DNA from: Diphasiastrum complanatum
Lineage: Eukaryota > Streptophyta > Lycopodiopsida > Lycopodiales > Lycopodiaceae
NCBI GenBank assembly: GCA_029204225.1
Contig: CM055101.1
Coordinates: forward strand, 1,794,003-1,858,002
DNA length: 64,000 bases
Direction: 5' to 3'
The notes under the pieces are model-generated. The model saw only the letters and a program-made list of their open reading frames with translations. It was not told the DNA's origin and did not search any database. Below, piece by piece: positions 1-10,573 of this stretch. The translations under genes were made by a program, and so were the position numbers. Position 1 is the first letter of the stretch. The number at the start of each line of letters is the position of its first letter.

Positions 1-1467
1 AAGCTTCCAAAGGACAAGAAGGCAATTGGTTGTAAGTGGATCTTCAAGATCAAGACAAATCAAGATGGATCAATCAACAAGTACAAGGCAAGGTTGGTGG
101 CAAAGGGGTATGCTCAAGAATATGGTATTGACTATGATGAGACCTTTGCACCCGTGGCAAAGATGGTAACTATTCGAATCCTAATCTCTCTTGCAACTCT
201 TTATGATTGGGATATGTGGCAAATGGATGTTACTAATGCCTTCTTGAATGGTGATCTTGAAGAAGATATTTACATGGAGCAACCCGAGGGCTATGTTTCA
301 CATGATGAGCCTAATCATGTGTGCTATCTCCAAAAGAGTTTGTATGGGCTAAAGCAAGCACCAAGGAGTTGGTATGCTAAGCTCAATTCCTTCTTACTTT
401 CTCAAAACTTTGTTATGAGTGAGTATGATCATTCTCTCTACTTTAGATTGAATGAAAATGATATCACTTTACTTTTGATCTATGTTGATGACATTATCTT
501 AAGTGGTGGTAACAATCTAGATATAGATGAAATCAAGATGGCACTCAAAAGAGAGTTTGAAATTCAAGATCTTGATAAACTTCATTATATCTTAGGAATA
601 GAGATTATTAGAACTTCTAAATCTACATTCATATGTCAAGAAAAGTATGTTAACTCTATTCTAAAAAGGTTTCATATGGAAGATTGTAAAGTTGTTTCTA
701 CTCCTATGGAATCAAATGTAAAGCTAACTACAAGAAGTAATGAAAGATCCTTCAAGGACATTACTCTCTATAGAAAGCTAATAGGATCTCTTATATGGTT
801 AACCATCACAAGACCTGATCTAAGCTTTGTGGTTGGTAAACTAAGTCAATTTATGCAAGATCCTAGTGAGGCTCATTGGAAGCTAGGAAAGAGAGTACTT
901 AGATACATCTCGGGATCTAGAGATTTTGGCATCTTGTATGGAGGTACTACACCTAACCTTTGTGGATTTTCAGATTCAGATTTTGCAGGTGATCAAATGG
1001 ATAGGAAGTCAACAAGTGCCTTTGCAATCTATCTTGGAGATGGAGTGGTCTCATGGCTATCAAAGAAGCAACCAACTATCTCTCTATCTTCCACCGAAGC
1101 CGAGTACAAGGCATTAACAACATGCACCAAGGAGATTCTTTGGATCAAGAGGATGTTATTGGATCTTCACTTGCTGGAACCAGAGAAGACTCCAATCATA
1201 CTTTGTGATAACCTTTCAGCCCAAAGCTTGGCAAGCAATCCTGTTTTTCATGCAAGGAGCAAGCACATTGAGATTGCTCACCATTTTGTGAGAGATCAAG
1301 TCATTGCCAAAGAGGTGGAGCTTCAACATGTCTCTTCAAAGGAGTGTGTGGCTGATATCTTCACCAAACCATTGGGAAAGGACCTATATTTAATGCATAG
1401 ATCTAATCTTGGAATGTGCTCAAAGACTATGTTGAAACTAGCATCCAATGTTGAAGAGGGAGTGTGA
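1..1467 (+). CDS. Ty1/copia pol C-terminal part: reverse transcriptase and RNase H (5' end outside window)
   Basis: The frame is open from base 1, so the start lies left of the window. It encodes the copia reverse transcriptase that copies element RNA into DNA and the RNase H that removes the template. Visible landmarks are the fingers motif WIFKIKTN near the left edge, DVTNAFLNG, YGLKQAPRSWY and the catalytic YVDD at 481-492. The RNase H follows with DSDFAGD, SSTEAEYKAL and KHIEIAHHF, then KECVADIFTKPLG near the C-terminus, as is usual in copia. No stop or frameshift interrupts the 489 codons, unlike most elements here, so this is a young copy. The stop codon overlaps the first bases of the 3' LTR, immediately after a purine-rich tract (1453-1462). 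The integrase fragment at 7900-9437 ends about where this fragment begins, so both may be from related families (inference). Confidence 0.95.
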   Translation, partial: KLPKDKKAIGCKWIFKIKTNQDGSINKYKARLVAKGYAQEYGIDYDETFAPVAKMVTIRILISLATLYDWDMWQMDVTNAFLNGDLEEDIYMEQPEGYVSHDEPNHVCYLQKSLYGLKQAPRSWYAKLNSFLLSQNFVMSEYDHSLYFRLNENDITLLLIYVDDIILSGGNNLDIDEIKMALKREFEIQDLDKLHYILGIEIIRTSKSTFICQEKYVNSILKRFHMEDCKVVSTPMESNVKLTTRSNERSFKDITLYRKLIGSLIWLTITRPDLSFVVGKLSQFMQDPSEAHWKLGKRVLRYISGSRDFGILYGGTTPNLCGFSDSDFAGDQMDRKSTSAFAIYLGDGVVSWLSKKQPTISLSSTEAEYKALTTCTKEILWIKRMLLDLHLLEPEKTPIILCDNLSAQSLASNPVFHARSKHIEIAHHFVRDQVIAKEVELQHVSSKECVADIFTKPLGKDLYLMHRSNLGMCSKTMLKLASNVEEGV

Positions 1468-2117
1468 AAATTGTCAACATTTCCTAGCTAGTTTGAGGCC
1501 TAAATTGGCTAAAATTGTAAATAGTTTTGGTTCTGGAGTTTCACACGTGTGAACCAGGCCACAATGTTTTTATTTACTGTATTTTTTCAGTATGATGAAG
1601 TGTCAAACTTCATACCCTTCAAAATGAGACCATTTTGATGTATTTTGGTCATATAAGCCATTTTTAGCTATTTTTCCTATATAGGGAATATCTAGGGTCA
1701 AGTACCTTCTAGAGAGAGGAGAGAGAGTCATCTTCCTCATCCATAAATAGTAGGGAAGTCGTGGAGAACAGGTTGGAGAAACCTTTTGTATGCTTCATTG
1801 AGATCAATAGATCATTGTCATTGTTTCTTCCTCCATTGAGAGCATTGTTGTGTGTATTGTCTTCAAGCTATTGTGTATGATCTTAGGTGCTTTCCAAAAG
1901 TGATAGGCTGATGTATTATGGACTGTATAATGCTATTTTGGGCCGCACTTGATGTTTATGGAAGTTTCCATTTGTGATAAATGCTTTTTGATCAAGTTCT
2001 TTGCATTCTAGGTAGCATAGAATGTGTTGCCAATTCCTAGCTTATGTAGTTTGGAGTGCAAGCATTCAAGCCAATGATCTTGGAGTTTAGATCCACTTAG
2101 GATCTGAATTTTTCACA
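1463..2117 (+). mobile_element. 3' LTR of the copia element at the left edge
   Basis: The boundaries are read from the sequence. The LTR begins TGTGAAAA directly after the polypurine tract GAAGAGGGAG and ends TTTTCACA, an exact 8-bp inverted terminal repeat, giving 655 bp. It contains the perfect 14-bp palindrome TTCACACGTGTGAA at 1540-1553, a TATA-like CTATATAGGG near 1677 and a GA-rich stretch near 1710. Immediately to its right lies hAT coding sequence, so the element inserted into a hAT transposase gene. The left flank is outside the window, so the target duplication cannot be checked. Confidence 0.9.
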
Positions 2118-2119
2118 CA

Positions 2120-3943
2120 GACTACCCCTCCATTGTGTGGACTCCATGTGCCGCACACTCACTGGACCTCCTCCTGCATTCCATCGGGCACCTGCCTTGG
2201 GTCACTGAGATTCTCACGAGGGCACTTGTGGTTGTGGACTTCGTTACACGCAAGAGCCGATGACTGCCCTTTTCCGCACATTCAGCAGACAAGCTGTTAC
2301 TTATTTTTTGGCTCGTTCAAGATGCTTCTTTTTTTTTGTTCGTTTCATGTGTGTCTCTCATTCCGTTTGTCAATGCAGGCTCGACTTGAAGAAGCCCGCT
2401 CACACCCGCTTCGCCCAGTTCATCATGCTTGAGCGGCTACACAAGCTCAAGGGTGATTTGTGGCACATGGCTACTTCTGTAGAGTTCACTGCCACGGACC
2501 TGTCCACGACCCCAGAGGGCTTGGCCTTCCACAACATCTTATTCATGGAGCCTTTCTGGGTGGATATGCAGCAACTGATGGACGTCATCGCCCCATCTAC
2601 TCTATTTAGAGGCTCGTTGATCGCGAGGGGTCCACGATGGGCCTCATTTACGAGTTCATGGACTGCACATGCGAGTCTCTCCAGCGTTCTGAGCTGGACC
2701 CTGCCAGGTATAACTTTTTTTCATCTCACCGTCCTTACTTTCATTTCGCACTCTGTTTCGTCTTGCTGCCGCAACACGATGATATGTAATTGTTGCCTAT
2801 ACGTGGTTTGGTCCACAGGTTGGTCCACGTGGTTCAGGCACTTGTGGCAGTGACGTTGGGACAAGTTTCACCGGCCCATTCATAGTGTGGCCCACATACT
2901 GCATCTGCTGTTTTAGAGTGAGAGGCAGTACGACGATGCAGAGCTGTGTGCGAACTAGTTCTCGTACATTCGCCTCCTCAGCAGCGACACTGTTATCCGT
3001 AGCAGGCTCGAGGAGCAGAGGCTCAGTTACAGGTAAACTCTTGCTCTGTCTTACGTTGTCGTTCGTTCAATTTCCCTGCGCGGGCTCAAGTGTACTCAAG
3101 CATATCGCTGCTCAACTGCAAGCACTCTCTAGGGCTGTTCGACGAGGACCTTGCACATGTTCAAGAGGACAGGCTCTTGCTTGTATCATGGTGGGAGAGC
3201 TACGACGCTGGGCTGCCAGACCTGAGGACGCTCACGCTCCGAGTCCTTTCACAGGTATGTTGTCTAATCTCATTCATCCAACCAGTTTTCGCATTTTCTT
3301 TACAAGGTCAGTACTCACTTGAGTTGTTGCCAATTAGTGCAGGACTGTTCTGCTTGTGTGTGCGAGTGGAACTGGTCAGTGTTCAACCTTGTTCACACGA
3401 ACAGGCGAAACTGTCTAATGATGGAGCGATGCAATGACTTGGTGTACTGCAACGCCAACACCAGGGTGGTTCGACGCATCACGGAGAGCATGAGGGCAGG
3501 AGGTGCACGCGCTCTACTGCTGTAGGTATATTTCGTTGCTCTATCGTTTTGCTTTCGTATTGGTTTAAGACATTCAGATTAATGCCCTCACGATTGCTTC
3601 GGCTATTCTCACGAATGATTGACTTGTGCAGGTCAATCTCGATGAGTGCTTGGTTGCAGCGGCCCATCATGAGCCAGAGCCAGAGGTTGATCCAGATAAT
3701 GTCGCTTGGCGTGCTCTGCGGGGTGATCCCGAGGATGGTGTCGATGCCGATGAGAACACCCCCCTCCCTACTGACGTTCCATTGTCCTCGTCCTCTGATG
3801 AGCCCACATATGATTCAGATGAGACGGTCGACCTTGCAGGGGATTGTTCACGTGCCCCACCCAGTACTCCCGCTTCATGCCCCCTTTCAAACGATGGCTG
3901 GTCAGAGTTTGCAAGGGAGACAAAGGCTGCTGCCCAAAGATAG
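2120..3943 (+). pseudogene. hAT-family transposase relic with introns, 5' part cut off by the copia insertion
   Basis: hAT transposases excise and reinsert hAT DNA transposons. The first segment (2120-2255) encodes WTPCAAHSLDLLLHSIGHL, typical of the DUF659/RNase H-like region of plant hAT proteins. Probable exons follow at 2379-2707, 2819-3032, 3101-3254, 3343-3525 and 3632-3943, bordered by GT..AG introns of about 68-111 bp. The 3101-3525 pair carries the C-terminal dimerisation signature: LLLVSWWESY, LRVLSQ and NWSVFNLVHTNRRN. The last exon is acidic and ends at a TAG. Breaks are a frameshift near 2610, another near 2850, TAG codons near 2912 and 2957, and a TAG exactly at the 3525 exon end where CAG would be expected. 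A conserved Arg before NWS reads Trp. Clearly non-functional. Confidence 0.88.
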
Positions 3944-3944
3944 A

Positions 3945-4130
3945 TAGAGAGAGAGAGAGAGAGACCATCACATATGCATCTCTCTCATAACATATGCATC
4001 ATGTTTAACCATTTAGCATAACACCCTAAACCCTAAACCCTAAACCCTAATAAATGGCACAGTTAACATAACACCCTAAACCCTAACAAATCATCCTAAA
4101 CCCACAACCCCACAACCATAACCATCAAAA
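3945..4130. repeat. GA microsatellite and interstitial plant telomere-type repeats
   Basis: A short (GA)n tract at 3945-3963 is followed by CCCTAAA repeats at 4022-4050, a second short run at 4072-4087 and a degenerate one near 4094. These are the Arabidopsis-type telomere sequence on the C-strand. They are too short for a chromosome end and are flanked by coding relics, so they are interstitial. The next 150 bp are AC-rich simple sequence without a gene. Confidence 0.85.
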
Positions 4131-4287
4131 CAAGCCACAACCATAATCATCATAACCACATCCATAAACATCATCAACCCCACCCCACATCCTCATTGTG
4201 TCGTAGGCATTGCACCATAGGTATGTGCAGATTCAACATCAAAGCATCACTTGTGTAGCATGCACTTAAACCTGCGTAGAATGTAAT

Positions 4288-5080
4288 AATGGTCTAGGAA
4301 TACAATCCACAAGTTCGTAAAGTGGGTACAAATCCAAGGGACCGAGCCTGGTTTGATTCGGGTATCGTCCGGTTATAATGCTCGTTCGATGGGACATAAA
4401 CGCAATTAGGTCAATCGAAATGGACAAGTTTTGCAGCTTTCCGTCCGACGGTCCCGTTTCTTCAAACGAGATCCGTTTCAGGTGCCGTCTGTTTCGGCCA
4501 GTGGACAACCTTGATAGGAGTCTGTTGGAACAGAGAAGACAAGGAAAGGACCGACGAAAAACCCATAACTTTTGTCCAAAGTTTGACGTGTAACAGGGCT
4601 TCAAGGACACGTCGCGAGGGACGGGACCAGAAAACATTTGGAATCGACAAAATGGCCAAGGAATACAGTCCACGGATTTGTGATCCCGATACGAACTCAA
4701 AGGACCGAGCCTGGCTCGATTCGGGCGGCGTTCGGTCAAAATGGCCCTTCGACGGGACAAAAACACAATTAAGTCAAGCAAAATGGACTAGTTTTGCAAC
4801 TCTTCGTTCGACGTCCCCGTTTCTCCAAACGGGATCTGTTGCAGGTGTCGTCCATTTCAACCAACGAACAACCTCTATTGGAATCCGTGGGAGCAGACGG
4901 GACGAGGACCAGATGGATCCGTTTCAGGTGTCATCTGTTTCGGCCAGTGGACAACCTCTATAGGAACCTGTGGGAATAGACAGGACGAGGAAACGACCGA
5001 TGGTCGGCCCACAACGTCCGTCCAAAGTTTGACCTTAAATAGGGCTCTAGGGACACTTTGTCCAGTTGGGACCTGAAAAC
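4288..5080. repeat. Tandem repeat, about 363-bp unit, two copies
   Basis: The stretch from 4288 recurs from 4651 with a 363-bp offset. Matching landmarks are AATGG..AGGAATACA at both starts, GGACCGAGCCTGG at about 4340 and 4704, and CCAAAGTTTGAC at about 4577 and 5022. The second unit is longer because a sub-block of about 85 bp ending in GGACGAGG is itself duplicated (about 4830-4910 and 4915-4990). Both strands stay open over 70-170 codons here, but the readings are not conserved between units and match no family I know. It may be an LTR or satellite piece. Confidence 0.75.
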
Positions 5081-5155
5081 TGGGAGATGTTTTGGAGCCC
5101 CCGTGTTGGTACACAAAATTTCGACCGCGTGTTGTAGCGTGTTGAAGTAGTGCCA

Positions 5156-5480
5156 TAAGTAATTAGTAAGTTGTTGAAGTTCATTCGGGGAGAAACCGAT
5201 CTCATCAACCGAGACATAGTGGTGTGTAGGTCTTGTGGTTTTCTGTAGTGAATGACACAATTTTGCATAGGTAATTAGTAAGTTGTTGAAGTTCATCCGA
5301 GGGGAAACTGATCTCATTATATAAGACATAGTAGTGTGTAGGTCTTGTAATTTCCTGTCTTGAGAGCTTGTCACTCTTCTGGTGAGCATTGATTTCCCCC
5401 AGAGACTTCTGTTCTTGAGAGCTTGTCACTCTTCTGGTGAGCGTTCACCTCTCCCAAATCCTCTGGTGAGCATTCACTTC
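5156..5480. repeat. Two short tandem repeat families (112 bp and about 55 bp)
   Basis: A 112-bp unit beginning TAAGTAATTAGTAAGTTG at 5156 repeats from 5268 with moderate divergence. It runs into a second series with CTTGAGAGCTTGTCACTC at 5359 and 5414, and a weaker third copy near 5461. The 500 bp that follow (5481-5989) hold one short CCCTAAA run near 5502 and otherwise AT-rich sequence with no recognisable gene. The block could be the decayed 3' LTR of the minus-strand gypsy relic to its right (inference). Confidence 0.7.
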
Positions 5481-5989
5481 TTTGAGACATTCACTGATGC
5501 ACCCTAAACCCTAAATCAGTAATATGTTTGCCATACAAACCATCATCTTCACTAAAAACCACTATCAGATCTTTCTTTGCCACTTCTTTGGAGCTTAGTT
5601 TTCAATAAAGGTTCATAATAATTTATGAACTGCTCATTCATAGAGAGAGTAAATTATTCACATCAATAAACTGAGAATAGACTAACTCACTAACTTCACT
5701 TCATTCCCTTTCAAAGAAATATGCAAGCACAAATGCTCTTTATAGCCTCGTAGCTGTTCTAAATATGAAATAACCTTCTTAACTTTCATAACCGCTTTTG
5801 ACAAGGGTCAGATAACATGTAGACTCTAGGTCAAAATGAAGATTGACCAGGGATCGATTTGATCTTTGACGCTATATTGGAATATACTTAATCAATTATA
5901 AGCTCATTCCTTATAAAACAACAAATAAACTATCATAAGAAATAACTATTTTGCATTATGTAGATAAAAAATAAGAGGCAACTAGATCA

Positions 5990-7500
5990 AGCTAGAAACC
6001 AAATGGTTTCTCAACTGGTAACGACGAACGTCAACCACCTTTTATGGCATGTTAGACACAAAGATAGCCAGGTCCTCCAACTCAACCAGTTCACCTTCCG
6101 AAATTAGAGAATCTTTTCGACTAAGTCGCTCTTTCAAATGACTTATATGGAAAACATGATAAATCTCATCCCCAATCACAAGATCTAGTTGATAAGCAAC
6201 TAAGTCGATTGAATCTAGGTTTTGACCTTAATTTTCTGCAGTGAGCGACCATAGTTAGCATAAAATTGAGCTCTATCATGAGTGGTTTTCATACTTTCTT
6301 TGGCCACTTGCAACATTTCTTGTGTATGTTGCAGCTTGCACCTTCAGACTTTTGAGCCTGATAGAAACTGGCAAATGCGGTTGAAAGCCATACATCAGCA
6401 TAAAAGGACTGAATTCGGTGTCAGAATGCTTCGCATTATTGTGTTCAAACTTTTCCCAATCAACTTGTTGGTGGGAAACATCTGCTCTAAGCATATCTTC
6501 CAACATTTGGCTGATATAATCTATCTTCCCATCAGATTCTAGGTGATTTGAAGAGCTAAGACTAAGGGTTGTTTCAAGTTTATCAAATATTAACTACCAG
6601 AACTTGCTAGTGAATTTGGAGTCATGGTCACTAACAATATCATTCGGCAAGCCACAATCTGAACAACTTTTCAAGAAAAAGCTGGGCTAGTTTAGGTGCC
6701 TTGACAATTAATTTAGTGGATATGAATTGCACGATCGTGGTCACCCAAATCGCATCGTGACCAATCCTGGTTTTAGGGAGTCCAATTATAAAATCCACAT
6801 TTCTTGTTGGGAATTTCCAAAGGATGTAAATGACGCGTAATTTTGAGTCTTTTTCCTTAATTTTGCTCACATTTTCAATAACCTTGAACGTATGCCTCGA
6901 CATGACCTTTTAACTTTGGCCAGAAGAAATTCTACCGAACAAGGTCAAGTGTCCTTTGTATGCCTGGGTGAACAACACAAGGGTTATCATGACACTGCTA
7001 TAGGATTTGGGCTCGCCAATCCTCCCTCTCCGGTACACAAAATTTTGCCTTACGAAAAAGTAGGCCATTCCTTGTGGAATAGTCTTAAGTATCTTGTCAT
7101 TTTAGGATTGCTTGGAATCCTACCTCCCAAGGTCATCACTAGATCTATAATTTCATGTCAGAAGATCTAGCTAGATGCGACGAAACAAATCTATTGGCTC
7201 AACAAAGATTCCAAAGTGAAAGCTACAAATCAAATTGTATTTCAACAAAACATAACTGATTAAATTTTCCAATCCAACTCAAGCCTTATGGCCGCGAAGG
7301 TCCTTGGAATCACATATATACTTAAGGGATTCGTGATCAGTCATCATTGTAAATCTGGCACCATAAAGATAATGCCTCAAAATTTTTAATACATTAATGC
7401 TTGCAAAAATCTCCTTCTCATATGTAGAATATGTTAATAAATAGATCACAAAGATTCATTTATGCCCTTTGATCTCTGGAATAATTGGGAAGCACATCTG
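5990..7500 (-). pseudogene. Ty3/gypsy pol relic: RNase H, integrase zinc finger, integrase core and C-terminus
   Basis: Read on the minus strand, the domains come in gypsy order. RNase H remains are at about 7480-7270 (YEKEIFASINVL, MMTDHESLKYICDSKDLRG). The H2C2 integrase finger is at about 7010-6880 (VHPGIQRTLDLV, FFWPKLKGHVEAYV). The integrase core is at about 6830-6600 (DFIIGLPKTRIGHDAIWV, then LPNDIVSDHDSKF with the second catalytic Asp). The HNNAKHSDTEFSPFMLMYG block is at about 6470-6360, and the C-terminal part (YHVFHISHLKERL, ISEGELVELEDLA) at about 6170-6060. Stops and frameshifts separate almost every block. No gag or protease is left, and nothing identifies a chromodomain with confidence. 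Confidence 0.85.
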
Positions 7501-7899
7501 GCATCATTAACAATGTAGAAATCTTGCATCTACTACACGTAGAAGATGTAAACTCAATAAGAGCTTGTCAAAATCACTTATGTAAGTTATTCTACTATTT
7601 CAATCCATACAACAACTGTATTATAATAGTACTCACACGTGGAAACTCATATACATAAGAAAAATAGCATTCTATACACAAAAATCCACTATATCATCAC
7701 AAATATGCAAAATTAAATGGACACTTTTATGCCTGTTTATAGTAGTCTCTTGACCTATTTGGATGATCTTGCCTTAGTTTATCAACTTATGAAAGTTTCT
7801 AGATGTCTTCGAAACCCTAGATGTAACATGACTATATTCAATGCATCTCTACTAACATAGTAGGTCCAAATTTGATCTAATCCACCTATATACTTGCCC
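7501..7899. other. AT-rich gap without a gene, LTR-like
   Basis: No coding signal is found. The stretch contains CACACGTGG near 7634, a motif shared with the LTRs elsewhere in the window, and short oligo-A tracts. It may be LTR-derived, but no ends are visible. Confidence 0.4.
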
Positions 7900-9437
7900 T
7901 TCTTTGTTGGCATATGGAGATGACAAGAGGGTGATCTACACAACCAATGATGGTAAGTGTGCAATCAAAGGGATTGGCACAATTCCTATTTCTCTCTCTA
8001 CAAATAGGAATGTTCATTTGGAGGATGTCTTGTTTATTCCATATATTACCAGAAATTTACTTAGTGTGAGCCAAATGCTAAGTAAAGGCCTCAAGGTGGA
8101 GTTTGATGGAGATGCTTGTTTGATCAAAAGGAAGGATGTCTTGGTTGGAAAAGGTAAAAGGCAAGGAAAGTTGTTCAAACTAGATGCTTGTGTTATTGCT
8201 AACCAAGTTGGATGTGTTGCAAGGGAGCAAATTTCTATTCAAAAGGTTTGGCACAAAAGGATGGGACACCTCAACTTCAAGTCATTGGAGGTAATGGCAA
8301 AGAAGAAGGTTCTGATTGGTCTTCCAAGTTCCTTAAGTGATGTCAAGCATGTTTGTGAGTCTTGTGCTTTGTCTAAGTCACATAGACTACCTTATACGTC
8401 TAGATCTATTTCTAAATCTACAAAGCCTTTTCAACTTGTACATTCGGATATTCATGGATTTACTACAATTAGAAATTGCAGAGCTAAGATGTATGTAACA
8501 TTCATTGATGATTTTAGTAGATGTTGTTGGGTATATCTACTAAAGAGCAAGGATGAAGTGCATGATGTCTTTGTCAAGTTCAACAATGCAAGGGAGAACC
8601 AATTTTCCACAAAGATCAAGTGCTTGAGAGGTGACAATGGTGGTGAGTACATATCTAACAAGTTCAGGGCCTTTTGTGATGAGCATGGGATCAAGAGGGA
8701 GTATACAACATCAAGGACCCCACCACAATGGAGTGGCTGAAAGGAAGAATAGGACTTTATGTGAAAGTGCTAAAGCTATGAGGTTAAGTTCTAATCTTGA
8801 CGAACCATTTTGGGATCAAGCTTTTTTGTGTGTCAATTTCTTGTGCAATAGATGGCCGAGTGCTATTTTGGATGGAAGGACACCTTTTTAGATGCTATTC
8901 AAGAGGAGGCCGAGTGTCGACTTTCTAAGAACCTTTGGATGCACATGCTATGTCAACATTACTCTTGATGATAGGACCAAGGAGGATCCATCTTCAAGAA
9001 GAGGTATTTTTGTTGGAAATAGTGAGGTGAGTAAAGCCTACAAGGTTTACATTCCTTCTACTAACAAAGTGATTGTTGGTAGAGATGTCATTTTTGATGA
9101 GGGGAACATTCCAAAAGTTTCTTCAAGCATGATTGATGGCAGTGTGGATGGATCTAACATTCTTGATGTTGATAAGAAGGATCCTACTTTGGATGGTGAT
9201 GATGATGGACCTTCATCAAGTCAAAAGCCAAGGAGAACATCAAGAGAAAGACAAGTACCTTCAAGGCTCACATATGATCAAAAGGGTAAGCAAGTAGTTT
9301 CTGAAAATTATGTTGCTTTCCTAACCTCTTTGGATGAGCCTACAAGTGTAGATCAAGCAAGGAAAGAAGATGAGTGGATCCAAGCAATGGATCTTGAGTA
9401 TCAAGCTCTTATGAAGAATGTGATCAAGATCTCTTGA
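7900..9437 (+). pseudogene. Copia pol relic: protease end, GAG-pre-integrase and integrase
   Basis: The frame opens at about 7904 in the C-terminal half of a copia protease (GIGTIPI, LEDVLFIP, NLLSVSQM). The GAG-pre-integrase HHCC finger follows (VWHKRMGHLNFKSLEVM, CESCALSKSHRLP). The integrase core has LVHSDIHG, TFIDDFSRCCWVYLL, RGDNGGEYISNKF and, after a frameshift near 8733, HNGVAERKNRTL carrying the catalytic Glu. A TAG at 8889-8891 then interrupts, and the frame resumes to 9437 through FGCTCYVN, RGIFVGNS and a variable linker, ending EWIQAMDLEYQALM just before the expected reverse transcriptase. Two lesions make it non-functional. It abuts an oppositely oriented gag at about 9438. Confidence 0.9.
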
Positions 9438-9973
9438 AGATCCAACAAACTTGGCAAAGTCTTTTGAATATCAATACTTTGAACAATGTTAGCATGAGCA
9501 TCCAACAAGCCATTAAGAATTACTTGAATAAGCTCTCCTTCCTTAATGCTTTCATCAATGCAAGCCAACTCATCATTCGATGCTTTCATTCTCAAAACAA
9601 AAGTACTTGGACCTTCTTCATTCTTTTTCAAACAAGAAAAGATTTGCCTTCTTAGAGTCAACACTCTAGAAGTAGACTTGGATTCATAAAGCTTCTTTAA
9701 TACATTCCAAGCTTCCAAAGATGATGTGCACTTACCAACTTCCTTGAGAAGTTCATTGGTAACATTCATCTTTATCATGTGTAGAGCCTTCTTAGCCCTC
9801 TTGTCATACCTCATTTGATCTTGTTGTGTTGTTGGTCTCTCCTCCAAACCTACAACAATATCCAAAACATCATTCATCTCAAGAAGTGACTCCATCCTTA
9901 CTTTCCACAATGAATAGTTACTTGAGGTAAGCGTATCATTGGCTTCCAACATGACTCCGATCAAAGTTGCCAT
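9438..9973 (-). pseudogene. Copia gag (N-terminal two thirds), minus strand
   Basis: The ATG at 9973 opens a 178-codon gag frame in which SNYSLWKVRMESLL, LEAWNVLKKLYES and LRMKASNDELACIDESI are typical of copia gag (UBN2-type). Gag forms the virus-like particle that packages element RNA. The reading stops at the junction near 9438, before any zinc knuckle. Upstream on the minus strand lie an untranslated leader (10561-9974), a primer-binding site and an LTR, so the 5' end of this copy is in proper order. Its own pol should follow to the left but is replaced by a plus-strand integrase piece. Confidence 0.88.
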
Positions 9974-10561
9974 GTAGCAATAAACTGATCTTCTAGTTCA
10001 ACCTGTTTCAATGCACAAAGCACTCTTTTGAACAACAACAAATGCTTTCAAAAGAAATCACCAAGATTTGAAACTATCTAAAAAATTCTCTTCTAGCACT
10101 TATACCAAGCAAATCAACACATAGAATCATGGAATCTTGATCAACCTATGATCTACCCTCAATCTAATGACTTTTGCCACTTCCTAAGATTGAAACACAC
10201 TCAAATTAAGTCCATCAACTTCACTATCTAGAGATCCAATCAAAATTAGGGTTTTGACAAAATCACAAAGAATTGACTATTCCAAATCTACGTGTAAATG
10301 CTCAAAATTTTATATGCAATCTATAAGCCACCACTTAGGCTGATCCAATGATCCAAAAATCAGCCAAATCCAGTATATGAATTCAAAAATCGGAATTGAT
10401 CAAGTATGTTGACCTATATAGGGTTTGATCTACAAAAGATCCAATCTAAAAAAGCAAAAAACTCAATTTTGGTGTAGAATCCTCTCTAGCATGCTCTAGA
10501 CTTGATATCTTCACCAAATCATTGATAGATCTGATTTCCTCCTTCATAACTTGAAACACAA

Positions 10562-10573
10562 GCTCTGATACCA
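10562..10573 (-). other. Primer-binding site (tRNA-iMet type) of a minus-strand copia element
   Basis: The minus strand reads TGGTATCAGAGC, complementary to the 3' end of plant initiator tRNA-Met and used by copia elements to prime minus-strand DNA. It directly adjoins the LTR end CTTTCACA. The 588 bp between it and the gag start (9974-10561) contain no gene and look like a leader. Confidence 0.92.

Noticed and set aside
3549-3947. 132-codon plus-strand frame
   Set aside because: Out-of-frame shadow of the last hAT exon and the intron before it.
4022-4087. Telomere
   Set aside because: Only about four perfect repeats, flanked by transposon coding sequence on both sides; interstitial.
4266-4781. 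171-codon minus-strand frame
   Set aside because: Lies across a tandem repeat boundary, is not conserved between units and has no known motif.
10562-10573. Possible tRNA-Met gene
   Set aside because: Only the 12-nt primer-binding complement is present here and at 13458, 46039 and 62260; no cloverleaf sequence surrounds any of them.
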